Assembly (NCBI GenBank): GCA_946540735.1
Contig: CAMNIN010000003.1
Location: 62,001-126,000, forward strand
Reading direction: 5' to 3'
Length of the DNA: 64,000 nt
Source: an uncultured Prevotellaceae bacterium
Lineage (GTDB): Bacteria > Bacteroidota > Bacteroidia > Bacteroidales > Bacteroidaceae
In this document: positions 57,629 through 64,000 of the stretch, piece after piece
Layout: each line of letters begins with the position of its first letter
Numbering within the stretch: position 1 is the stretch's first letter
Notes under the pieces: generated by a model
What the model was told of the DNA's origin: nothing
Seen by the model: only the letters and a program-made list of their open reading frames with translations
The model's database searches: none
Translations under genes and position numbers: made by a program

Positions 57629-59791
57629 TTATCTCAACAGGTCCACCATCATGTGAAGTTCATGGTGGGTGATTCCGTTGGCTTGGAGTATCGGCTCGTC
57701 TTTCTCAAATTCCTCCATCAGGATTTGGGGCGTGGCAGAAAGGGCTTCCATGTAGTGCTTGAAATAGGAAATTGCCGATGTGATATCTCCTTTGATCCAT
57801 TGGCAATAACCGATGTTCAGATGGTCTTCAGGAGTAAGTTGACCGCTGTCGATGAGCCGTGTGTAGTTCTTGCTGGCTTGCTCTGTCTTCTGAAGGGCAA
57901 GCAATGCCCAGGCCAGGACTCTGATTACTTGCAGGTTGTCCTCGTCTTCATAATGGAGCTTGTATAAGATTTGCAGGGCATCTGCGGCTTTGCCTTCCTT
58001 GATGAGCAGGATGGCAAGGCTGAGTGAGTATGTGCTGTTGTCGGGAGCGAGCTCGTGCAGGTGTTGATATGCTTCGGCGGCTTCATGGTAGTCGCTTGTC
58101 AGGGTGGCAGCCCGTGCAAGTCCTATCAGTGCTCGCTTGCTGTCGGGCATCTCATTGATTGCTTTGTGAAAAGCAGCGATGGCATCGGCATACTGACCTT
58201 GGTGCAGTGCACTTTGTCCTTTCAGAATTTGCATTCTCGACGAGGAAAACTGGTCGCCGCAGCGGGTCAACAGAGCTTTGAGCAGAGTATGCTGATGATG
58301 TTTCAACAGTTCGTTGCCGAGTCTCAGCACATCGGTTTCCTTGACTGAGGAAATGAGAATGTCGCTGGTGAGAAACAGACAGTTGCCGCTTTTCTCCTCG
58401 CCAAAGGGGTTGAAGAAGCAGATGCGTTGGTCGCTCAGACGGAAAAACCGGTAGAGGTCCTGCAGATACATCAGGCGGATATTGGCTGGCGATTGCAGGA
58501 ACTCGTCGGATGCGATGGGGCCGAAGGAAGCACCGTCGTTGAGCAACGATTTCATGTTCTCGGGAATCTTGTCGATGATGGTCGACATGGCGAGGGCAAA
58601 GGAATATTTGTCGCTGTCGCAGAAGGGACCTGATTTCATGAGGGTGTTGAGGAAGGTCTTGCCCTGCAGCTTGTCACGTGTGCCCGAAAGTCCGGGGTGG
58701 TCGACATAGAAGGGTGTGAACCAGTTGGAGAGCGTGTAAAAAAACGGATAGCGTTTCATTTTTGAGAAACCACCGAAATAGATGTCGCTTCCGCTGCGCT
58801 GCATCTCGCTCATACGTTGGAAACTCTTCTCCAGTTCCTCCATTTTACGGTCGGAGGCATCGGGGTCGAGAATATCCTGCATGGGGTCGTCTTCTTTCTC
58901 TACGATGCCGTTGCGGGTAATGTTGAACCCGTTGTTTTTCATGATGTTGGGCATGATATCATGGGTGATGGTCTCTTGGTCCTGCTCGGCATTCATGCAG
59001 AGGATTATCTGCATTTGGGTCTCCAGCAACTGCTGCGAGGTCTCCTCGTCGTGGGTCATGGCATCAACCAGGGGCTTGACTTCCTCATAGAGACTGTGTG
59101 TTCGGGTGGTGGTCAGCGCCCAACCTACCAGGGCACGCTGGCGAAGCTGTTCATCGTCCGACCTCTGGTAAATATGGGCGAGGGTGAGGTATTTGTGGAT
59201 ATCGAAATGGGTGATCACAGCAAGGGTGATGGCACTTGTCAGGACAGCTGCATCGGTGATGTCGATGGTGGGAGAGAGGATCAGACTCTCATAGAACTCT
59301 TGGTCGCTCTTGTGCCATTGGGAGGAGAAGCAGAGATGTTCAAAGAGCATCGATACCAGTTCATGATGCGACTTGTAAAGCTCTTCCAAACGTTGGTCGT
59401 TGCTGCTCTCAAGACTGAGCAGGGCTATCTCGCTCACGTGGTCCTCGATGCGCTTGGCCACCTCTTGCTTGCTGAGAGTGAAGCGCTTGGATTTCGAGGC
59501 GTAGAGGTTCTGCCGAGGGTCTTTCTGCGTGCGTTGGATCAGGGCTGCGTCGTTGACGCACCGGTCGAGCTTGCGCAGCAATGAGCAATACATCTTGTCG
59601 CGGGCCGGATCGGGATAGCCTTGCCGGAGATACGACAGCATCAACTCATAGTCTCGTCCGATTTGTGTGATCGGGTCGTGAAGACGTGCATAGTCACGGT
59701 CTTCCAATAAAGGAAGGATCGTATGTAGTGCTCCGCCAAGGTCATGGCGGATCAGCGACAGCTTGGTTTGGTAGATGGCGTTTTTGTCCAT
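57629..59791 (-). CDS. Large TPR-repeat protein, unknown role
   Basis: About 720 residues from Met4. No signal peptide. The first ~400 residues are helical, acidic and unlike any family I know. TPR repeats are clear in the C-terminal third (about 520-720: L-H-Q-G-Q-Y-A-D-A-I-A-A-F-H-K-A and Y-H-E-A-A-E-A-Y-Q-H-L). The ends suggest a scaffold for protein contacts. It starts 12 bp after the substrate-binding lipoprotein gene and runs toward the sigma gene, so it may share a transcript with both. Confidence 0.82.
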   Translation of the reverse strand: MDKNAIYQTKLSLIRHDLGGALHTILPLLEDRDYARLHDPITQIGRDYELMLSYLRQGYPDPARDKMYCSLLRKLDRCVNDAALIQRTQKDPRQNLYASKSKRFTLSKQEVAKRIEDHVSEIALLSLESSNDQRLEELYKSHHELVSMLFEHLCFSSQWHKSDQEFYESLILSPTIDITDAAVLTSAITLAVITHFDIHKYLTLAHIYQRSDDEQLRQRALVGWALTTTRTHSLYEEVKPLVDAMTHDEETSQQLLETQMQIILCMNAEQDQETITHDIMPNIMKNNGFNITRNGIVEKEDDPMQDILDPDASDRKMEELEKSFQRMSEMQRSGSDIYFGGFSKMKRYPFFYTLSNWFTPFYVDHPGLSGTRDKLQGKTFLNTLMKSGPFCDSDKYSFALAMSTIIDKIPENMKSLLNDGASFGPIASDEFLQSPANIRLMYLQDLYRFFRLSDQRICFFNPFGEEKSGNCLFLTSDILISSVKETDVLRLGNELLKHHQHTLLKALLTRCGDQFSSSRMQILKGQSALHQGQYADAIAAFHKAINEMPDSKRALIGLARAATLTSDYHEAAEAYQHLHELAPDNSTYSLSLAILLIKEGKAADALQILYKLHYEDEDNLQVIRVLAWALLALQKTEQASKNYTRLIDSGQLTPEDHLNIGYCQWIKGDITSAISYFKHYMEALSATPQILMEEFEKDEPILQANGITHHELHMMVDLLR

Positions 59792-59803
59792 GGTATTCAT
59801 TTT

Positions 59804-60727
59804 TCAGCTCATCCGCCACGACACGTTCTTGGTGCGGTCGATGTCTTTCTGGCGGGGTTGGGCGGCATGATTGAAAGTCTGTGGGGGGAGGGATTTCACG
59901 GTGGCATCATCGGTGTGACAATAGGTCTTGATCACTGGGCTGTAGTGCTGTAGTCCTTTGTCGTGGATGGAGTCACAGGCCATATTGTAGGCTTGGATGA
60001 AAAGTTCCATTTGCTTCTTGCGATAGGGGTTTGACAGGACTTTCGTGCGTGCAGCGATGACGCCCAGGCGGATGTCCCTGCCGCGGGAGTCCATCATCAC
60101 GGGATGGTGACTCAGACGTGCTGTCGTGGCGTGTGGTTCGGGTAGCATCACGGCATCCATCTCATTGTTGATGAGCATTTTCAGTCTCACGAGCACGTCG
60201 TTGATCTGTATGCGGAAGACGGGATTGTCGGGCTTCACGCTGTCAATGGCGAGTGTTGCCAAGTAGTCGGTGGCGGAATACCGTGTCATGGCCACCATCT
60301 TGTCACCCATCTGGGCGATAGTGGTCACACGTCCCTTGCGGTTGCCGATAAGTTGCCAATATTGGCCTGTGGCTGTCAGGTAGGTCATTTCGATTCCTGT
60401 GCGCTTGAGCCGCTCGGTGCGCATCAGGTCGCTCACCATGCACTCCACTTTCTCCTCTCTTATTGCCTCGTCGCAGTCCATCTGGGCGTTCATCTCTTTC
60501 AGACTGACGATCACGCCTATTTGGTCAAAAATGCCACTGCTGGCGGCCACGAAGATGGGCAGGCAGTCGAGCGTGGGGGTGACGGCGATTTTCAGTGCGA
60601 GTGAGTCTTTGTGTTGGATGGCGGCTTGTAGCTTGCGGTGTTTCTCGTTCTTCTCATGGGTTGTGCTACCGCAACTGGCGGCTGTCACTGCTGCCAGGAA
60701 AAGGATAAGATGTAGGAGGTTCTTCAT
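59804..60727 (-). CDS. NMT1/ABC-type substrate-binding lipoprotein
   Basis: 307 residues from Met4. The signal ends T-A-A-S-C, giving lipid-modified Cys. The body begins L-K-I-A-V-T-P-T-L-D-C-L-P-I-F-V-A and continues like NMT1/THI5-type periplasmic binding proteins (taurine, nitrate, thiamine-precursor types). No permease or ATPase gene is nearby. It precedes the TPR gene by 12 bp and follows the rho terminator. Ligand unknown. Confidence 0.82.
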   Translation of the reverse strand: MKNLLHLILFLAAVTAASCGSTTHEKNEKHRKLQAAIQHKDSLALKIAVTPTLDCLPIFVAASSGIFDQIGVIVSLKEMNAQMDCDEAIREEKVECMVSDLMRTERLKRTGIEMTYLTATGQYWQLIGNRKGRVTTIAQMGDKMVAMTRYSATDYLATLAIDSVKPDNPVFRIQINDVLVRLKMLINNEMDAVMLPEPHATTARLSHHPVMMDSRGRDIRLGVIAARTKVLSNPYRKKQMELFIQAYNMACDSIHDKGLQHYSPVIKTYCHTDDATVKSLPPQTFNHAAQPRQKDIDRTKNVSWRMS

Positions 60728-60770
60728 TCTGCTCATCCAGTTTGGGCTTGGTTGAATAGGATTGCGCCAA

Positions 60771-60812
60771 AAACGGGGCGATTCGTGTTTGTCGGCACGA
60801 AGCGCCCCGTTT
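60771..60812 (-). terminator. rho terminator
   Basis: A 17-bp stem with one mismatch (60771-60780 plus an inner TTCGTG, pairing with CACGAA plus 60803-60812) and a run of T on the minus strand right after it. It separates rho from the substrate-binding gene. Confidence 0.85.
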
Positions 60813-60824
60813 CTGGAGTAGGGT

Positions 60825-62744
60825 TTATGAGTTCATCGTCAGGAGGAATTCCTCGTTGGTGCGGGTCTGCAACATACGGTCGTGGATGGTGTTCATGGCC
60901 TCCACGGGGTTCATGTCGCTGATGTACTTGCGGAGGATCCACATGCGGTCGAGCGTGGTCTTGTCCTGCAGCAGGTCGTCGCGGCGTGTGCTCGATGCCA
61001 CAAGGTTGACCGACGGGAAAATGCGCTTGTTCGATAGCGAGCGGTCGAGTTGCAGTTCCATGTTTCCTGTGCCCTTGAATTCCTCGAAAATCACCTCGTC
61101 CATCTTTGAACCGGTGTCGATGAGGGCTGTAGCGATGATAGTGAGCGAACCACCGCCTTCGATGTTGCGTGCAGCTCCGAAGAAGCGCTTGGGTTTCTGC
61201 AGGGCATTGGCATCCACACCACCGGTAAGCACCTTGCCGCTGGCAGGTGATACGGTGTTGTAGGCACGTGCCAGACGGGTGATACTGTCGAGGAAGATCA
61301 CCACGTCGTGGCCGCATTCCACCATTCGCTTGGCTTTTTCGAGCACGATGCCTGCGATCTTGACATGGCGCTCTGCAGGCTCGTCAAAGGTCGATGCGAT
61401 GACCTCGGCGTTTACGGTGCGTGCCATGTCTGTCACCTCTTCCGGACGTTCATCGATGAGAAGCATCATGAGGTAGGCTTCGGGATGGTTGGCAGCGATG
61501 GCATTGGCGATATCCTTCATCAGAATGGTCTTACCGGTCTTGGGCTGGGCCACGATGAGGGCGCGCTGTCCTTTTCCGATTGGCGAGAACAGGTCCACCA
61601 CACGTGTCGAGAGGTTGGTGGTCTCGCGGTCGCCTGTCAGGTTGTATTTCTCATCGGGGAAAAGCGGGGTGAGGTGCTCGAAGGGAATGCGGTCGCGGAT
61701 GTCGGAGGGCATACGGCCGTTGATCTTGGTGATGCCTGTCAGAGGGAAATATTTCTCACCGTCGCGGGGAGGGCGGACTTTGCATTCCACCACGTCGCCG
61801 GTCTTCAGTCCCCATTGCTTGATCTGCTGGCTCGACACATAGACGTCGTCGGGCGATGACAGGTAGTTGTAGTCGCTTGAGCGGAGGAAACCATAACCGT
61901 CGGGCATGATTTCAAGCACACCGTTGCCCTCGATGATGTTGTCGAAATTATAGGCGGCTTGGCTATCTTTCTGCGGCTGATAGATGTGCTGTGCTTGTGG
62001 GGAGGGGGATGTGGGGTTGTCGAAGATGTCGTATGAGGGCAGTGCTCCTTGGTCCTCAATCGGAAGATCTACCACGGTGATGAAATCTGTGCCGTCGCCG
62101 GGATCGTCTTCCCATAGTCCATCAAGCATGGCTTGTGCCTTTTCTTCCTGGGCTTCGTTATGGGCTTTCACTTTAGCTTGCAGTTGGGCCAGCAGGTCAG
62201 AGACTTCCTCGTTGCTTTCTGTCGATTCGGGAGTGCTTTCTGTTTCGGCTTCTTGCACACCGGGCTCCTCTGGGGTAGTGGCGGCTTCTTCGGCTTCTGA
62301 TTGTGGGGCTGCTATGGCAGAGGATGCTTCCTCGGTCACTGCCAATGCTGCTTCAGCCTCTTTCTCAGCCTTTGTCTTGCGGGTGCGCTTGGGCTTTTCC
62401 ATGACGGGTTCGGCCACAGTCTCTGTCACATCCTTCACTTCAGGAGTGAGATCGGCAAAGAGCGGCAGGGGCTCTTGAGCGAGCTTGTTCTTCTTCAGGT
62501 CGAGATTCTCTCCGTCCTTGCCGCTTACCGTATATACATGGTCGGTGTCTTTTTTCGGAATCCTTGTACGCTTGCGCTTCGTGGTGGCGGGACTCTTGCT
62601 GCCTTCCAATTCGGCTTGCTTGTCAAGTATGGAGTATATCAGTGTCTCCTGATTGTCATCAGAATGATAGTCAGCACCCAATTTTTCGGCGATATCCACC
62701 AATTCGGGGATATCTTTCGATAATAAATCGTCTTTACTATACAT
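60825..62744 (-). CDS. rho: Transcription termination factor Rho with large insert
   Basis: 639 residues, about 220 more than E. coli Rho. The N-terminal helical domain (residues 5-45) is followed by a ~220-residue Glu/Ala/Lys/Thr-rich low-complexity insert (about 50-265), then the cold-shock-like RNA domain ([14 protein letters not shown]), and the ATPase with Walker A A-Q-P-K-T-G-K-T near 399-406. In Bacteroides such an insert is known to drive condensate formation. Rho is a hexameric helicase that ends transcription. Confidence 0.97.
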   Translation of the reverse strand: MYSKDDLLSKDIPELVDIAEKLGADYHSDDNQETLIYSILDKQAELEGSKSPATTKRKRTRIPKKDTDHVYTVSGKDGENLDLKKNKLAQEPLPLFADLTPEVKDVTETVAEPVMEKPKRTRKTKAEKEAEAALAVTEEASSAIAAPQSEAEEAATTPEEPGVQEAETESTPESTESNEEVSDLLAQLQAKVKAHNEAQEEKAQAMLDGLWEDDPGDGTDFITVVDLPIEDQGALPSYDIFDNPTSPSPQAQHIYQPQKDSQAAYNFDNIIEGNGVLEIMPDGYGFLRSSDYNYLSSPDDVYVSSQQIKQWGLKTGDVVECKVRPPRDGEKYFPLTGITKINGRMPSDIRDRIPFEHLTPLFPDEKYNLTGDRETTNLSTRVVDLFSPIGKGQRALIVAQPKTGKTILMKDIANAIAANHPEAYLMMLLIDERPEEVTDMARTVNAEVIASTFDEPAERHVKIAGIVLEKAKRMVECGHDVVIFLDSITRLARAYNTVSPASGKVLTGGVDANALQKPKRFFGAARNIEGGGSLTIIATALIDTGSKMDEVIFEEFKGTGNMELQLDRSLSNKRIFPSVNLVASSTRRDDLLQDKTTLDRMWILRKYISDMNPVEAMNTIHDRMLQTRTNEEFLLTMNS

Positions 62745-63030
62745 ATAAAAATATGAAAATTGATTTTGAAAATGGACTTTCGAGAGGTGAAAATCCTCAA
62801 TTCATGAAAAACGATGCAAATTTAGGCATTTTTCTCCCATTTCCTGCCTCTCGTCTACAAATAATTTTGCTATTTAACAGCTCTTAACATATTCTGGTTC
62901 GCTGGTCATCGGGAAGCGTGGTGGGTTCTGTTGATGCGAAGGTACAACATTTTCTGAGATAACTGTCATTCTTTAATATGGCATGCTCTGATACGTAATC
63001 GCGGAGACGCTTACGGAGAAACGTCAATGA
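62745..63030. promoter_or_regulatory. rho leader region with two candidate -7 boxes
   Basis: On the minus strand TACCTTCG (62944-62937) and TAAATTTG (62824-62817) could start rho transcripts with leaders of about 190 or 65 nt. Neither has a good -33. I see no gene or terminator in the rest of this 286-bp gap, which also holds the downstream end of the HAD gene's transcript. Confidence 0.35.
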
Positions 63031-63666
63031 TCAGCGAATCCGTCGATATGATGAGAGCATATATCCCTTATCGGCCAAGGCGAGCAATTCGCGGTCGCCC
63101 CGGCTGTCGCCATAGGCGTAGAGCAGGTAGTTTTGCCGTTGAGGATAGGCTTCCAAGAGGCGTGCCACCTTTTGCTTCCCATAGCAGTTGGGAGAGCGGA
63201 ATCGGCCTGTCAAGGTACCATTGGGTGCCACCTCTATCAGAGTGGCCAACACACTGCCCACACCTAACATTTTGCAGATAGGGCGCACCCACTCGTCGAT
63301 GCTGGCCGTGACCACGCATACGGTGTGCCCTTCAGAGAGATGTTGCTGCAAGATTTCGACCGTTCTGTCGTTGAACAGGGTTTCTGCTTCCTTAGCAAAT
63401 TCACATCCCCATCGCAGGAATTGTTCGTATGACGTCCCCTGATAGAAATGGGAGAAAATCATCTCCTTCACTTTTCCGTTGGAGTAAAGTCCCAGTTTCA
63501 TCATGGCCAGCCGATGGGCATGCCGCAGGATTCCGGTGGCCAACCTGCGACGCCCGTGAGTGAACCGGATGAATGCCATCATCGTGTCTGCCGTTGTCAA
63601 TGTGCCATCGAAGTCGAAGGCAGCCAATACCATTTTTTCCCTATGATGTTGATCGGGGCTATCCAT
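63031..63666 (-). CDS. HAD-IB family phosphatase
   Basis: 211 residues; an ATG at 63633 (M-V-L-A-A-F-D-F-D-G-T) is an alternative start. HAD motif I is F-D-F-D-G-T, motif II V-V-T-A-S, motif III has the Lys of G-K-Q-K-V-A, and motif IV is G-D-S-R-G-D-R. The cap and length match SerB-like/PGP-like HAD-IB enzymes. The upstream gene on the same strand is a prenyltransferase, so the phosphatase may act on its polyprenyl-phosphate product. Substrate unproven. Confidence 0.9.
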   Translation of the reverse strand: MDSPDQHHREKMVLAAFDFDGTLTTADTMMAFIRFTHGRRRLATGILRHAHRLAMMKLGLYSNGKVKEMIFSHFYQGTSYEQFLRWGCEFAKEAETLFNDRTVEILQQHLSEGHTVCVVTASIDEWVRPICKMLGVGSVLATLIEVAPNGTLTGRFRSPNCYGKQKVARLLEAYPQRQNYLLYAYGDSRGDRELLALADKGYMLSSYRRIR

Positions 63667-63669
63667 AAG

Positions 63670-63855
63670 TGATCCATATTTATCATTCGCTCAAAATCTT
63701 CGTAGTTAAGCAGGTAAAGTAGTTATCGCTTCGCTTTTCCTGTGGGTAAGTATTTAAGCCACATGATTGACAGGCCCTTTTCATGACTTCTGATTTATGG
63801 CTTAACTTCCTAAACTTTTTAACTCCTTTACCATTTCTGAAAGTATAAGTGAGAT
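63670..63855. other. Intergenic gap between the UbiA-family and HAD genes
   Basis: About 186 bp without a supported gene, promoter box or terminator. A 69-codon frame on the minus strand here is rejected because the prenyltransferase end occupies another frame and explains the upstream part. Confidence 0.4.
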
Positions 63856-64000
63856 TCAGATATAGAGAATGACCGTAAACATAGTGATCCACCCTACGAT
63901 ACAGGCCTGAATGAAGTGATCGTGCAACAACACTTTGGTGGGGCTGCCACTTTTCTGATCGACAAAGGAGATCTGCATATAGCGCAAGATGCCTGCCAGG
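63856..64000 (-). CDS. UbiA-family prenyltransferase, 3' end only (partial)
   Basis: Only the last ~48 codons are inside the window, ending at TGA 63858-63856. The read-out includes Leu-Arg-Tyr-Met-Gln-Ile, then G-S-P-T-K-V-L-L-H-D and G-W-I-T-M-F-T-V-I-L-Y-I. The G-S-P-T-K...D-x-F-I-Q...G-W pattern is what I recall from decaprenyl-phosphate phosphoribosyltransferases (DPPR synthases) of the UbiA superfamily, and the last segment is a membrane helix. The gene continues past 64000. The HAD-IB phosphatase next to it fits: in mycobacteria a phosphatase acts after DPPR synthase. Confidence 0.68.
   Translation of the reverse strand, partial: LAGILRYMQISFVDQKSGSPTKVLLHDHFIQACIVGWITMFTVILYI

Noticed and set aside
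59804..60727. ABC transporter operon around the NMT1-like lipoprotein
   Set aside because: No permease or ATPase gene is present; neighbours are rho (separated by a terminator) and a TPR gene.
63683..63892. 69-codon minus-strand frame that looks a little like the end of an outer-membrane receptor (YGHSLYLNLTYTF)
   Set aside because: The upstream part overlaps a better frame: the end of a UbiA-type enzyme with a coherent membrane helix and stop at 63856. The rest is low in coding character.

Overview
The window looks like chromosomal DNA of a Bacteroidales bacterium, most likely Prevotellaceae (Prevotella/Segatella/Xylanibacter type). The evidence is the promoter style (TTTG, about 19-20 nt, TAnnTTTG), Rho with a long low-complexity insert, an interpain-like C10 protease, DUF5687 and DUF3127 proteins, family-10-like glycosyl hydrolases, C-terminal tails like those of type IX secretion (T9SS) cargo, and ECF sigma factors paired with unusual regulators. 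I see no phage, insertion sequence, rRNA or CRISPR. Most of the window is compact core genome.

Layout. 1-5.4 kb: the end of a lipoprotein operon, then a membrane polyferredoxin with a Tat-type aldo/keto reductase, xseB and a ketopantoate-reductase-like gene. 5.5-11.5 kb: an envelope operon (outer-membrane protein, LptC, CorC-type transporter, periplasmic foldase). 11.6-18.3 kb: two GHL10 glycosyl hydrolases around the dnaN/exonuclease operon and a DUF3127 gene. 18.3-23.7 kb: a tandem repeat, CstA, then beta-barrel protein-recR-membrane protein-glycosyltransferase-acetyltransferase and two identical tRNA-Asp genes. 23.8-29.4 kb: an acyltransferase, and ftsK-lolA-DUF5687 on the minus strand. 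29.6-35.9 kb: an RNase D-like exonuclease, RlmI-type methyltransferase, TilS and a secreted C10 protease. 36-40.7 kb: cupin, zinc-ribbon protein, GH25 muramidase, a second tandem repeat, flotillin. 40.8-45.6 kb: a GH94 phosphorylase and GH3 glucosidase pair. 45.7-53.3 kb: ACT protein, PaaK, glutamine synthetase, CotH protein, ADP-forming acyl-CoA ligase, Bcp. 53.5-60.7 kb: two convergent ECF sigma modules plus a TPR protein and an orphan substrate-binding lipoprotein. 60.8-64 kb: rho, a HAD-IB phosphatase and the 3' end of a UbiA-family prenyltransferase.

Themes. Envelope biogenesis is well represented (LptC, LolA, PpiD/SurA-like foldase, acyltransferase, GT2). Glycan use is suggested by GH3+GH94, the GHL10 pair and GH25. 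PaaK+ACT, ADP-forming acyl-CoA ligase and polyferredoxin/aldo-keto reductase genes fit anaerobic amino-acid and redox metabolism.

The most unusual parts are (i) an ECF sigma factor followed at once by a cytosolic protein with an anti-sigma-like N-terminus and a C39/papain-like Cys-His-Asp fold; (ii) a convergent second ECF sigma factor overlapping a protein that joins a cytosolic segment, one membrane helix and an outer-membrane barrel; (iii) a NapH-NapG-like fusion with an internal Tat-like segment; and (iv) two tandem repeat pairs in divergent promoter regions, which share a frame and supply promoter elements. All functions are inferred by reading the sequence; no database search was run.
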